Positions 7,319 to 17,253 of a DNA stretch of 31,159 nucleotides are shown piece by piece. Position 1 is the stretch's first letter; each line of letters starts with the position of its first letter. The DNA is taken from positions 1 through 31,159 of the IMG/VR virus record IMGVR_UViG_3300002835_000727; one strand, 5' to 3'. Below the pieces are notes generated by a model. The model searched no databases. It had not been told where the DNA came from and saw only the letters and a program-made list of their open reading frames with translations. This stretch comes from a virus. The translations under genes and the position numbers were made by a program.

Positions 7319-10300
7319 TTATCCTTTATTATTAAATATCAATTTATTTAAAATTTCTTTCATTTCTTCAATTTCATCCGCTTGCTTTTTGATAATTTGA
7401 TTTTGCTCTTTAATTGCTTCAATAAGTAATGCTGACATATTACCATATGCAACTGCATATTCATCTAAATCTTTCACATATGATACTACTTCAGGAACTA
7501 CTTCATTTACTTCTTGTGCAATTACACCAAGTTGTCTTTTGTCAGCACCTCCATCAGGAATGGTATCATTTTCATTATAAATTTTAGTATAGTAAACACC
7601 TCTTAATTGTAAAACTTTATCTAAAGCCTTATCAACTGTAACAACATCTTTTTTCTTTCGTGCATCCGAATAAGCCACAACGTTACCAGTTGCATAAACA
7701 CCACCATTTACATAAATTCCATACCCACTAGCCGTTGATGAAGTTCCAAGTCCAGTACAGTTATTTCCTAATGAATGATAGAATACCCATCTTCCATTAT
7801 CTTGATAGTAAATACCACCATTACCACTTTCAAACATTATATGAGGTGCGTAAGATGAATCTATTCTATGACCATACCATCCATTTCTATTACCGGCCAT
7901 TCTCCACGCACCATAAGTAACATCGTTTGGATACCAGTGTGCACCATTAGTACCAGAATAATGTCCGTGGTGTCCTGTAAGTTGAGTCCAAGTGTATTGA
8001 TAATTATAACCACTACCTCCATTAAACTGCCATCTGATAGTACCCATTGGATAATCATCATAAATACGAGTTCCTTCGTATGATGCATTTGCTCCCAATT
8101 TAATACCAGTATGGAATGCAATTCTTAAATCCGGATAAGGATAACCCCAACCACCACCTTCTTGGAAGATAGCGTATGCGTGTGCACCATTTCCGGAGTT
8201 ACCACCCTCACCAGTAAATGTCAATCTTGATACTCTCCAATAATCATTTGCTTCACCAGAACTAAATTGAGAATATGCATTAGGATTACAATAGTAACCA
8301 GTATTATTATCATCGTAAAATATTGGAGATTGTACGGATGTTCTAAACCAACCACGTGATGAAATTGCTGCGAATGCCGTACCATAATTGGCAACAATCA
8401 TACCATGGTCATTCAAGTACCCACCCTGTCCTCCAACGTTTGGATGTGACCAAGCAATACCATACAAGTTATTCATAGATGTACCATCTATTGCTGGTTT
8501 ATATGAATTACCCATTGAGAATACACCTTGATATCTTACAGATGTATAAACACCCACAACAGATTGTCCGTAGTTGTTATCTAAATAAAGGTCTGCATTT
8601 CCATCAATACGAATACCACCATTTGCTGCTACATATGATAATCTAGCCGTACCATTAGGGTCACAATAATATGCAGTATTGTTTGAATCATAGAATATTG
8701 GTGCTCTAAAATCATAAACAGCTTCAGTAGTACCACCCATTAAACAATAGTTGGTATTAAGTTGCCAATATGTAGGCCAATACCCATTTACAGTACCCCA
8801 GCTTTCACTATCAGTACCACCTCTTAATACATAAAGACGGTTACTATTGTTGTGAAGCATTGCAGAGTTTTCATCCGTATCTCTGAAATATAAAGTTGGA
8901 GAACCTCCTCTAATTACTAATCTATTTCCATAAAATATACCTGTGCTAAAACTTGATTCACCATTTGGATTAGCATAATATCCAGTATCATCACTATCAT
9001 AGAATATTGGTGCTCTAAATGAACCATTTGCCCAAACAGTAGAACCATTATCCCAACGTAAGTTCCAACCAACAATACTATTACCACCACCATAACCCAA
9101 TCTCCAGTCATTTGCAGATACGTTTAACATCATACCCCAATAGGTAGATGCGTTATTCATCATAAATGAACCATTGTTATTATACGCGTTATGTTGATAA
9201 GATGCTCCGTTAGCAGCAATTACATAGTTAAAATTAGATGTTGATGCTGGATTTGCATAGTATCCAGTATTATCTCTATCATAGAAAGTATAAGCGTAAA
9301 CTGAATTTCTTACATAGAAGTTATTAGATGTATCATACCAAATAGATGCTGGGTAAGACCAGTTAATACCTACTCCATAGTGCGGATTGTAGTTATTATC
9401 ATACCAACCAAAACTCATTTCGTTTGGATTGGTATTTGCGATACCCATTACAAATCTTCTAAATCCACCACCTGTCAAAAAACCACTCATACTAAATACA
9501 CCACCATGCGTAGGGTTACCACCATTTGCATATGAGTTTATGTATAAGTGTGGGTAGTATGGTGCATTAACTACTACTCCATATCTAGCATCATCTGGAT
9601 ATATAAACGTTTGCCCATTTGTAGATAATGTATAAGGTCCAAACATAGCGGTATAACCACTAGTCGATACATCAGTTCTTAGAATTGCTAATTGAGATAT
9701 TGAATTTGTATTTAAATAATAACTACTATTATTATTCATAAACAAGTTACCATTTAAGGTCTTTCTCAAATCCCAACTTGCCCACGGACCATTTAAGAAA
9801 CCATAGTTACTACTATTATCTGCATATAATTGGAATTTGAATGAACCCCCTGCGTTTTGTAATAAAATACCACCATCACTATTTCCAGCAGTTCTTATCA
9901 TTATATTTGCACTATTATATGTGTAATAATAATGCCCACCTATATAAGTTGCAAGTAAAACAGATGTACCATCAGGATCTAAATAATAGTTTGTATTATT
10001 GTAATCATAGAATATTGGTGCTCTTAATGAAGTGTATGAAAACGCATGTCCACCACCATTATTCATAAAAATAGTTCCGTTTGAATAATGGTTTAAATAT
10101 AATCCATATCCATTGGCACTATCAATGTGTAAGTTTCCGTTTGATGCTGATAAAGTTGCTTCATCGATTGCTCCACCATTTCCACCAATTCTAGTATATC
10201 TACCAGATGAGTTTGGACCTATTAAAAGTTGTCCTCTAAATCTACCAGCAGTTCCAGTTGTATTTGGGTCTGTGTAATATCCAGTATCATCATAATCATA

Positions 10301-13300
10301 AAATACAGTACCTCTAATATCGGATGTTGTTACAATTCTACCACCACCTATTGCTGTTCTAAATGTACCATATTGTAATAGTAATAAACCATGGTCTGCT
10401 AAGTTACTAGCCACACCACCTCTATTTGGATGTGACCATGCTAAACCATATAAGTTACCAGTACCAGTTCCATCTATTGATAATTTATATGCATCACCCA
10501 TTGCGAATATACCCTGATATCTAACATCCGAATATACACCAACAACAGATTGTCCGTAATTATAATCCAAATAAAGATTACCATTATTACGAATATATAC
10601 ACCAGCTGATGTTATGCCAGTATGAATTGCGTTCCAAGGACCAAAGGTTACACCATTTTGTCCTTCTATATTAATACCACCAGTAGATGAACCTAATAAA
10701 TTACCACTCTGCCAGTTTGCAGAGAATGCATGTATAGTTTGGTGGTTACTATCACTTTGATAAAAACGAATTCTACCATAACCACTTGAATAGTTTTGAT
10801 AACGAATTTGAATACCAGTGTTAGATGCTAATCCAGTTGTACCAAATATAGAATCGTTGAATTGAGATGTTCCAGCAGGATTAGTATAGTAAGTTGTATC
10901 ATTACTATCATAGAATATTGGTGCTCTCATATCACCATTTGCTTGCATTTGACCGGCTCTATTAAAATAAAATTGGTCTCCTATACCGTTAAAATGGAAA
11001 ATCAATGCTTCGTATCCATTCCAAGTATCATTTGCTAACCAAGGATAATACGAACTATTATTATAATTTAAAGCTAGTAAATATCTATTGTTATGTGATA
11101 ATTGTAGAGCGTAAGTATTACCAGAATTAAATGTACCTAAGTTTCCAACTTTTAATGCTAATAATCTAGATTGATTATTTCCATCAATATAATATCCACT
11201 ATCATTTGAATCATAGTATATTGGAGAGTACATTGCTGATGTAGCACTTATAGTTGTACTTCTAAATCCACTTAAATCACCAGATATATTTGAATATGTA
11301 TCAGATTCAATTGCCGCAGTATATCCTTCAGCAACATCCATTACACCATCATAATAAGCTCCGTTTTGTATTTTACGAAGAACAACTTGTCCATATGACC
11401 AAGATGATGAACCATTACCAATTACGATACAATATTTACCATCTTTAACACCAACTCTAATTGGTTTATCAGTATATCCTACAAGAGTTGCTCCGAAATT
11501 ATACCAAGCACCATTCCAGTTATGTCCACCAACTATTACAGTACATGCATTATTTCCATTATATTCATAAATGTCAATAACCGCATGAATCATACCATAG
11601 TTTCCTGTATTACCAGGGAATTTAACAACAACTGCTCCAGTTGCACCAGTTGCTCCCCAAACGGCATAAGGTCTACCTACTAAGTTATTTTGTTTTATAC
11701 CACCTGCTATTCTTAATGAAGTTGCGGTTGATGCTGGGTTTAAGAAAAAATTAGTATTATCGTAATCATAAAAAATACTTGCTCTAGCATCACTCATATT
11801 AGTAACACTACTACCACCTGCATTTATACCACCATACAACCAATTGTATCCAGCCGAATAAATACCAGATGGATGCCAAGATGCGTTACCAGTACCACCA
11901 ACGTTACCATTACCTTGATATGAATATGTAAGTAATGCATTTAAATTACTTGTAACAGAAGGTCTTACATAATATGCTGTGTTATCAATATCATAATAAT
12001 ATCTTGAGAAAACATAACCATTACCATTTACTCTATAAGTCCAGTTAGTACCATCACTAAGTAAAGCATATCCATATGTTGCTGTATTTGGAATATCCAC
12101 ATACATACCATATTCAGTCTTACTACTATTTCTAGCATTTAATCTTAATAACCAATCATTGTTATTTGTGGCGGTTATATAAACTGTTGCATCGTTTGCT
12201 CCATTTATAGTACTACCATTTATATTAAATGTACCAGTTAAATTACTATCAGCGGTATTGCCATATCCAATATTCATTGCTCCATATGTGGATAAACCAT
12301 ATATAGGAGTACTTGTTTCACCAACTCCCCAACCACTTGGATTACCTATACCAACTTTATTATATAAATGAATATATTCGTTTGTGAATCTACCCCTAAT
12401 ACCATATAGGTTCATAGATTCCGCTGCATTCATTTGTAAGTAATTTAATACAGATGTACCATTACCATTTATTCTATATGTGGTATCATCTCTATCATAA
12501 TAAATTGGAGATTGCATTTCCCCTGCAGCATGTACAGCGTTTCCACTATAAATGTTATTGTTAGTAGCTAAACCAGCATAATCATTTGGAACTACTTCAG
12601 CTGCCGTTGTTGAACCCGGAGTACCAGTACCACCATTTGTCAATACCCAACCAGCACTTTGATAGTTATCAGTCATTGCTATATACAATGTACCAGTTGA
12701 AGCTACATATATTTGTAAAAAATGAGTATCGTATGTACCTGTTCTTCTAATACGAATGTTATTAAATATACCACCACCACTATACCAAGATTTACCAAGC
12801 ATAGTAATATCAGCCGTTCCACCAAATGAAATACCAGCATTAAATTTCATAGAACCATGCCTAGAACTTTCAGTATCCCAAATATGGAATGTTGCCATTG
12901 CCCTATTACCAGCATTAGTTGCTACTGTGTACCAGTTTCCACCAGTAACAGAAATACTTAATGTATCTCTAACAGACCAACCTTGAACATTTAATGAATT
13001 TAAATTTGATGTTCCCCCATTTACATAATAAGTTGTACCGCCACCTAAATAAACTGTGTTACCAGTTATATTAGCATATGTTACATTATCAGTTGTACGG
13101 AGATTTTGGTTCATTAAATAAACTTCAGTTGCTCCCTGTCCTGTATCTATTGTACCACTAATTGTTATGTTACCAGAACTTAATGTTAAATTACCTGCAT
13201 TAATAGTTATACCACTACCAAATGTATATAATCCACCACCATCTCCAGAGTTTAATGCTAAATTACCACCAGTTGCTTTTATATTCCAAGAACGAGTACC

Positions 13301-16069
13301 AGATTGGTCAAATCCTAATCTATCACCACTTGTTACCAATATACCTTGGTCACCTGTACTATTTATATTAGATGAGTTGCGTAATATACCATTTACAAAA
13401 GTATAATCATCATGATACCATCTATCACTTCCTTCATCCCAATAAAATGCTTTTGTTGCTGCATTACCTCTCTTAACTTCTATACCAGCATTTTCAGTTG
13501 GTGCAGTTGATGCTCCAATATCTGCGTTTAATGTAATGATATTATCACCTACATTTAAAGTTGTTGTATTAATATATGTTGTAGTTCCACTAACAGTTAA
13601 GTTACCACTAATTGTAGCATCTCCAGTTACCGTCAATGTACTACCATCGAATTTTAAATTTGCTTCAACAGTTCCGTTTGGTGCAGTTCCGTTTAATGTA
13701 ATTACACCATTATCAGTTGTACCAGTTAATGCTAATAATCCAGAAGAACCTGATGTACCCTGCGTTCCAGATGTTCCCGATGAACCGCTTGACCCACTAG
13801 TACCACTACTTCCCGATGTACCACTACTTCCACTTGTGCCACTAGAACCACTACTACCACTTGTACCACTACTTCCGCTTGTGCCGCTAGAACCACTACT
13901 ACCTGATGTGCCTCCCGTGCCTCTAGTTCCCGATGTACCACTACTACCTGACGTACCAGCTGACCCAGCCGTTCCAGTTGTACCACTACTACCAGAAGTT
14001 CCCGATGACCCACTACTACCAGAAGTTCCCGATGAACCACTACTACCTGATGTGCCACTACTACCACGAGTTCCTGATGAACCAGAAGTTCCCGATGAAC
14101 CACTACTTCCGCTTGTGCCACTAGAACCACTACTTCCGCTTGTACCAGCTGACCCACCAGTTCCAGTTGTACCACTACTACCAGAAGTTCCTGATGAACC
14201 ACTACTACCACGAGTTCCTGATGAACCAGAAGTTCCCGATGAACCACTACTACCAGATGTACCAGCAGACCCAGATGAACCTTGTGCTCCAGAAGTTCCC
14301 GATGAACCACTTATTCCACTTGTGCCACTACTTCCAGAAGTACCTGTACTTCCACTTGTACCACTACTTCCGCTTGTGCCACGAGTTCCTGATGTACCAC
14401 TACTACCAGATGTACCAGCAGAACCTGATGAACCTTGTCCTCCAGAAGTTCCACTACTTCCAGAACTTCCTGATGAACCTGTTACTCCACTACTACCACT
14501 TGTTCCAGAACTTCCTGATGTGCCAGAACTTCCTGATGTACCAGAACTTCCTGATGAACCTTGTGCCCCACCACTTCCACTCGTTCCACTACTACCAGAA
14601 GTTCCTGATGAACCGCTACTACCACTTGTGCCACGAGTTCCTGATGTACCAGACGAACCGCTACTACCACTACTACCAGCTCCACCACCAGCACCAGTAA
14701 TACCCGATGAACCACTACTTCCGCTTGTGCCGCTAGAACCACTACTTCCACTACTTCCAGATGTACCCGCTGAAGATGATGCTCCAGCTATACCAGATGA
14801 ACCAGAAGTTCCACTACTGCCACTACTTCCACTTGTACCACTACTTCCGCTTGTACCACTACTTCCCGATGTACCATTTGTTGATGAAGCTCCAGTTAAT
14901 CCAGATGTTCCACTACTTCCGCTTGTGCCACTACTTCCGCTTGTACCAGATGAACCTGATGAACCACTGCTACCACTACTTCCACTAACACCGCTACTAC
15001 CACTTGAACCACTAGAACCACTACTACCGTTTGAACCATCTTTACCACTACTTCCACTACTTCCACTTGTGCCAGAAGTTCCCGAAGAACCACTACTACC
15101 GCTACTACCACTACTTCCGCTTGTGCCAGATGAACCTGATGTACCGCTACTTCCACTACTACCACTTGTGCCACTACTTCCTGATGTACCTCTTGTTCCA
15201 GATGAACCACTACTACCACTTGTGCCACTTGAACCAGAAGAGCCGGATGTACCACCACTTCCAGAAGTTCCCGATGAACCCGATGTGCCGCTTGTCCCAG
15301 AACTTCCCGATGAACCACTACTGCCACTACTTCCACTCGTGCCACTACTTCCGCTTGTGCCACTAGAACCACTACTACCTGATGTACCAGATGTACCAGA
15401 AGTTCCCGAAGTTGCTGCTGCAAATCTTCTACTAATTCTTCCTGTTGTTGTATTAAGAACTAATACTTCGTTTGTTGTATTATCAGTTGGTATTGTATCA
15501 CCAGTTACAAATATCGAACCACTAACTGATAAACTACCAGTTATTTCTTGCTTATCATTTGATGCATCACCGAATTTATTTGAACCTGATGAGAATATTA
15601 CTGATGATGATATAAATGTTGTATGTAATTCAGTTGATGTTATTTTACCAGCTACACTAATATCTCCTTTAAAAATACCACTACCAGTTACTATTAAATA
15701 ATCTTTAACAATAACACCTGTATTTATTTCTAAACCTTTATTTGGCGATATTGCTGCTACTGCTGAACCTGATTTGATTCTAAACAAATCTCCAATAGAT
15801 GCTGCATTAATATTAAATAACCCACTACCATCACCTTGAAATAAAGATGCTGTTATAGACCCACTTATTATTGTATTTCCTTTTATTTGTAGAGAAGAAC
15901 CGCTGGTAACTCCAATAACATTTGTTTGTACTGCGGATGCCGTAAAATTACCCACAACACTTACAGATTGGGATGAGGCATTTAAAATAGGAGAACCACT
16001 TACAAAAAGTGAAACACTATTAACGCTAGTTTGATTTATACCATTTGGGCTCTTACCTTCGAACTTCAT
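7319..16069 (-). CDS. Giant tail fibre with Gly-Ser/Thr-Ser triplet stalk and C-terminal S74 chaperone (2916 aa)
   Basis: This is a long virion fibre, probably trimeric. Residues 1-215 hold fibre repeat motifs (GDGSGLFNI, SGSITAS). Residues 222-777 are an uninterrupted Gly-x-Ser/Thr triplet tract with no regular proline. An exit module follows (TDNGVITLNGT, then NLKFDGSTLTVTG). From about 1165 to 2605, eleven FYD-x-D/N-x-T-x-YY repeats alternate with Gly/Tyr/Asn-rich beta segments. The end is an S74 intramolecular chaperone: SDARKKKD at 2801-2808, LGVIAQEVNEVVPEVV, then a coiled coil to the C-terminus. Proteins of this family trimerise through the domain and then cut it off near the conserved Ser, so the mature fibre would end near residue 2800. 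The N-terminus presumably binds the baseplate or another fibre. The 143-residue gene follows 3 bp later. Confidence 0.93.
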   Translation of the reverse strand: MKFEGKSPNGINQTSVNSVSLFVSGSPILNASSQSVSVVGNFTASAVQTNVIGVTSGSSLQIKGNTIISGSITASLFQGDGSGLFNINAASIGDLFRIKSGSAVAAISPNKGLEINTGVIVKDYLIVTGSGIFKGDISVAGKITSTELHTTFISSSVIFSSGSNKFGDASNDKQEITGSLSVSGSIFVTGDTIPTDNTTNEVLVLNTTTGRISRRFAAATSGTSGTSGTSGSSGSSGTSGSSGTSGSSGSSGSSGSSGTSGTSGSSGTSGSGGTSGSSGSSGTSGSSGSSGTRGTSGSSGTSGSSGSSGTSGSSGTSGSSGSSGSSGSSGTSGTSGSSGSSGKDGSNGSSGSSGSSGSSGVSGSSGSSGSSGSSGTSGSSGTSGSSGTSGLTGASSTNGTSGSSGTSGSSGTSGSSGSSGTSGSSGIAGASSSAGTSGSSGSSGSSGTSGSSGSSGITGAGGGAGSSGSSGSSGTSGTRGTSGSSGSSGTSGSSGTSGSGGAQGSSGSSGTSGSSGTSGSSGTSGSSGVTGSSGSSGSSGTSGGQGSSGSAGTSGSSGTSGTRGTSGSSGTSGSTGTSGSSGTSGISGSSGTSGAQGSSGSAGTSGSSGSSGTSGSSGTRGSSGSSGTSGSSGTTGTGGSAGTSGSSGSSGTSGSSGSSGTSGSSGTRGSSGTSGSSGSSGTSGSSGSSGTSGSSGTTGTAGSAGTSGSSGTSGTRGTGGTSGSSGSSGTSGSSGTSGSSGSSGTSGSSGTSGSSGTSGSSGSSGTSGTQGTSGSSGLLALTGTTDNGVITLNGTAPNGTVEANLKFDGSTLTVTGDATISGNLTVSGTTTYINTTTLNVGDNIITLNADIGASTAPTENAGIEVKRGNAATKAFYWDEGSDRWYHDDYTFVNGILRNSSNINSTGDQGILVTSGDRLGFDQSGTRSWNIKATGGNLALNSGDGGGLYTFGSGITINAGNLTLSSGNITISGTIDTGQGATEVYLMNQNLRTTDNVTYANITGNTVYLGGGTTYYVNGGTSNLNSLNVQGWSVRDTLSISVTGGNWYTVATNAGNRAMATFHIWDTESSRHGSMKFNAGISFGGTADITMLGKSWYSGGGIFNNIRIRRTGTYDTHFLQIYVASTGTLYIAMTDNYQSAGWVLTNGGTGTPGSTTAAEVVPNDYAGLATNNNIYSGNAVHAAGEMQSPIYYDRDDTTYRINGNGTSVLNYLQMNAAESMNLYGIRGRFTNEYIHLYNKVGIGNPSGWGVGETSTPIYGLSTYGAMNIGYGNTADSNLTGTFNINGSTINGANDATVYITATNNNDWLLRLNARNSSKTEYGMYVDIPNTATYGYALLSDGTNWTYRVNGNGYVFSRYYYDIDNTAYYVRPSVTSNLNALLTYSYQGNGNVGGTGNASWHPSGIYSAGYNWLYGGINAGGSSVTNMSDARASIFYDYDNTNFFLNPASTATSLRIAGGIKQNNLVGRPYAVWGATGATGAVVVKFPGNTGNYGMIHAVIDIYEYNGNNACTVIVGGHNWNGAWYNFGATLVGYTDKPIRVGVKDGKYCIVIGNGSSSWSYGQVVLRKIQNGAYYDGVMDVAEGYTAAIESDTYSNISGDLSGFRSTTISATSAMYSPIYYDSNDSGYYIDGNNQSRLLALKVGNLGTFNSGNTYALQLSHNNRYLLALNYNNSSYYPWLANDTWNGYEALIFHFNGIGDQFYFNRAGQMQANGDMRAPIFYDSNDTTYYTNPAGTSQFNDSIFGTTGLASNTGIQIRYQNYSSGYGRIRFYQSDSNHQTIHAFSANWQSGNLLGSSTGGINIEGQNGVTFGPWNAIHTGITSAGVYIRNNGNLYLDYNYGQSVVGVYSDVRYQGIFAMGDAYKLSIDGTGTGNLYGLAWSHPNRGGVASNLADHGLLLLQYGTFRTAIGGGRIVTTSDIRGTVFYDYDDTGYYTDPNTTGTAGRFRGQLLIGPNSSGRYTRIGGNGGAIDEATLSASNGNLHIDSANGYGLYLNHYSNGTIFMNNGGGHAFSYTSLRAPIFYDYNNTNYYLDPDGTSVLLATYIGGHYYYTYNSANIMIRTAGNSDGGILLQNAGGSFKFQLYADNSSNYGFLNGPWASWDLRKTLNGNLFMNNNSSYYLNTNSISQLAILRTDVSTSGYTAMFGPYTLSTNGQTFIYPDDARYGVVVNAPYYPHLYINSYANGGNPTHGGVFSMSGFLTGGGFRRFVMGIANTNPNEMSFGWYDNNYNPHYGVGINWSYPASIWYDTSNNFYVRNSVYAYTFYDRDNTGYYANPASTSNFNYVIAANGASYQHNAYNNNGSFMMNNASTYWGMMLNVSANDWRLGYGGGNSIVGWNLRWDNGSTVWANGSFRAPIFYDSDDTGYYANPNGESSFSTGIFYGNRLVIRGGSPTLYFRDTDENSAMLHNNSNRLYVLRGGTDSESWGTVNGYWPTYWQLNTNYCLMGGTTEAVYDFRAPIFYDSNNTAYYCDPNGTARLSYVAANGGIRIDGNADLYLDNNYGQSVVGVYTSVRYQGVFSMGNSYKPAIDGTSMNNLYGIAWSHPNVGGQGGYLNDHGMIVANYGTAFAAISSRGWFRTSVQSPIFYDDNNTGYYCNPNAYSQFSSGEANDYWRVSRLTFTGEGGNSGNGAHAYAIFQEGGGWGYPYPDLRIAFHTGIKLGANASYEGTRIYDDYPMGTIRWQFNGGSGYNYQYTWTQLTGHHGHYSGTNGAHWYPNDVTYGAWRMAGNRNGWYGHRIDSSYAPHIMFESGNGGIYYQDNGRWVFYHSLGNNCTGLGTSSTASGYGIYVNGGVYATGNVVAYSDARKKKDVVTVDKALDKVLQLRGVYYTKIYNENDTIPDGGADKRQLGVIAQEVNEVVPEVVSYVKDLDEYAVAYGNMSALLIEAIKEQNQIIKKQADEIEEMKEILNKLIFNNKG
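7322..7669 (-). other. S74 intramolecular chaperone/autoprotease domain (codons 2801-2916)
   Basis: Ser2801 begins the S-D-x-R-x-K motif at which S74 domains self-cleave. The motif (R)QLGVIAQEVNEVVPE and the terminal helix rich in Ile/Lys/Glu are the other family signatures. Length and position (last 116 residues) are typical. Confidence 0.88.
8265..8597 (-). repeat. Duplicated ~105-residue fibre module, copy B
   Basis: Same motif order as 10255-10578: NYGQSVVGVY, RYQGVFSMG, IDGT, NLYGIAWSHPN, NDHG, then an FYD repeat. This is an intragenic duplication followed by divergence. Confidence 0.8.
10255..10578 (-). repeat. Duplicated ~105-residue fibre module, copy A
   Basis: Contains NYGQSVVGVY, RYQG-F-MG, YK-x-x-IDGT, NLYG-x-AWSHPN and a DHG segment, ending in an FYD repeat. 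Copy B lies at 8265-8597 with the same order of motifs but diverged sequence between them. Confidence 0.8.
13739..15406 (-). repeat. Gly-x-Ser/Thr triplet tract of the 2916-aa fibre (residues 222-777)
   Basis: About 185 Gly-led triplets, mostly GTS and GSS, with occasional GTR, GAQ, GLT or GKD. The DNA is a degenerate 9-nt tandem array. Ser is encoded by AGT, TCA, TCT and TCG in mixture, which limits exact repeats. No proline-rich pattern is present, so a classical stable collagen helix is not assured. Confidence 0.9.
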
Positions 16070-16084
16070 TCAATTTATCTTTTA

Positions 16085-16417
16085 TTATGTTAATTCCAAT
16101 ACCGAAATAATTACATCTGCTGAATTAGCTAGTGATGATGTTACTGAAAGAAAATCATTTGCTTCCAAAACAATTTTTTGCTCACCACCAATTAAAATTG
16201 CAGTACTAGCTTGAACAATTATAGCATCTTTTACCAAATATACAGTTTTATTTGATGAACTATCTCTAGCCATTACACTTACTGAAATATTTTGTGTTGC
16301 TACATTTGCTACATTTAGTCCAATTACGGTTGTAGTAGTTGCTGCTGGGGTTTGGTAGGTTATTACACCCGTTGTACCAATTGAACCTGTTATACTATTT
16401 TTAAAAAAGTTTGCCAT
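16085..16417 (-). CDS. Small virion structural protein (110 aa)
   Basis: The protein begins MANFFKNSITGSIGTTG and has beta-rich segments VIGLNVANVATQNISVSVMARD, VYLVKDAIIV and GEQKIVLEANDFLSV, ending VIISVLELT. That pattern suits a single beta-sandwich of the kind found among small virion proteins near fibre genes in marine and freshwater myoviruses. I cannot assign a precise role. It lies 12 bp after the 109-residue gene and 15 bp before the giant fibre gene, and looks co-transcribed with both. A fibre connector or tip protein is possible, but this is inference from position. Confidence 0.72.
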   Translation of the reverse strand: MANFFKNSITGSIGTTGVITYQTPAATTTTVIGLNVANVATQNISVSVMARDSSSNKTVYLVKDAIIVQASTAILIGGEQKIVLEANDFLSVTSSLANSADVIISVLELT

Positions 16418-16429
16418 TTATATTTTATT

Positions 16430-16759
16430 TTATCCTAACGCTATTGAATATGCTAATGCCGTATCTAACACATTAACCCCATCTTGTAAAAATGAGCCTT
16501 GTGTTAAATTTATCGAACCAGTTGTTGACATAGAACCAGTAAACAACAAAGAACCAGTTACTATTTGTTTATCAGTTACACTAGAACCTAATTTTAAAGT
16601 ACTTCTTACTATTAAATTATCAAATGTAGCTTGCTGTACATCGATTTCTCCCTTAAATGAACCAGTTAATGAGCCTGTGAATGAACCACTAAGGTCAGCA
16701 TAACCAAAATTTCTATCTTGAATTATTGAGCCTGAAAATATGGGACTATGTATTACCAT
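16430..16759 (-). CDS. Small fibre-motif protein (109 aa)
   Basis: The protein carries the same short motifs as the N-terminal parts of the two giant fibres: SGSFTGSLTGSFKGEIDV, a DKQIVTGSLLFTGS segment and TGSINL. It ends in a short hydrophobic stretch (VLDTALAYSIALG). It has no Gly-triplet tract and no chaperone domain. It may be a minor fibre segment or an adaptor built from the same module, or a relic of a once larger fibre gene; the sequence does not decide. It opens a run of four closely packed genes (16759 to 6884), and a double TATTTATA element stands 26 nt upstream of its ATG. Confidence 0.7.
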   Translation of the reverse strand: MVIHSPIFSGSIIQDRNFGYADLSGSFTGSLTGSFKGEIDVQQATFDNLIVRSTLKLGSSVTDKQIVTGSLLFTGSMSTTGSINLTQGSFLQDGVNVLDTALAYSIALG

Positions 16760-16785
16760 TTATATCTATATACGTTTGTTATGTG

Positions 16786-16799
16786 TATAAATATAAATA
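16786..16799 (-). promoter_or_regulatory. Double, overlapping TATTTATA element before the 109-aa gene
   Basis: Two overlapping copies read TATTTATATTTATA on the coding strand, followed by CACATAACAAACG, 26 nt upstream of the ATG at 16759. It is the only such element ahead of the four-gene run that includes the 2916-residue fibre. Confidence 0.5.
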
Positions 16800-16808
16800 A
16801 ATTTCCTT

Positions 16809-17252
16809 TTAAGGTTTAACCGGCCAAGTTATGTTATATGGGTTTGATTGAGATGTAATATCTCTTAACGATTGTCTGTAAGTTTGCCACAATTCTTTTG
16901 TTTCGGTTGGGATATCCAATAATTGTGTCCAATCGCATTCTGTTAATAATTCGTTTCTTTGAATTCTAATTTCCTCCCACTTTGTTTGAATTCTATAAGA
17001 AATTTCTTCTTCCGATGCATTTGTTTGTATCCAATTTCTGCAATAATTTCCATCAATTAAAACAGGTGTTCCTTCGATAATATTTTTTGTATAATCATTT
17101 GGCATTGGAGTTGGGGTAACTACATACATATCCCACTCTATTAAAGATTCATCCGTTAATTGAGCAGGTAAGCTTGTGTTTGGATATGATTTTCTTAATT
17201 GAGGAATACTATAAGGATAATGAATTGTATCTTCTATAATTCTTAAATACAT
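16809..17252 (-). CDS. Tail fibre assembly chaperone-like protein (Phage_tail_APC type, 147 aa)
   Basis: The C-terminal half has the signature of the phage tail assembly chaperone family: KWEEIRIQRNELLTECDWTQ at residues 91-110, LLDIP, then YRQSLRDI at 125-132, and a terminal WPVKP. The N-terminal half (YPYSIPQLRKSYPNTSLP, then a LTDESLIEWDMYVV segment) also fits members encoded after a fibre gene. Such proteins help fold or attach fibres and are often not in the mature virion. The gene begins 1 bp after the stop of the PKD/LRR gene, so translation is probably coupled and that protein is its most likely client. The giant fibre upstream is a second possibility. Cys71 and Cys106 are present but form no known motif. 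Confidence 0.8.
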   Translation of the reverse strand: MYLRIIEDTIHYPYSIPQLRKSYPNTSLPAQLTDESLIEWDMYVVTPTPMPNDYTKNIIEGTPVLIDGNYCRNWIQTNASEEEISYRIQTKWEEIRIQRNELLTECDWTQLLDIPTETKELWQTYRQSLRDITSQSNPYNITWPVKP

Positions 17253-17253
17253 A

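Larger units (their letters stand above)
8265..12530 (-). repeat. Eleven copies of the FYDxxxTxYY fibre repeat
   Basis: The core reads P-I-F-Y-D-x-D/N-D/N-T-x-Y-Y-x-x-P-x-x-T/x-S. Copies are centred near 12495, 11980, 11762, 11198, 10898, 10285, 9995, 9268, 8985, 8678 and 8298. Spacing varies from about 220 to 730 bp because different beta segments are inserted between copies. The most divergent copies are the first (RINGNGTS end) and the fourth (SGYYIDG). Confidence 0.85.

Noticed and set aside
13536-15701. Long plus-strand open frame (721 codons) rich in Pro-Leu-Val-Pro
   Set aside because: It is the exact antisense of the Gly-triplet tract. The codons for Gly, Ser and Thr read backwards rarely give stops and yield Pro/Val/Leu/Glu/Asp repeats. 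No start signal or neighbour on that strand supports it.
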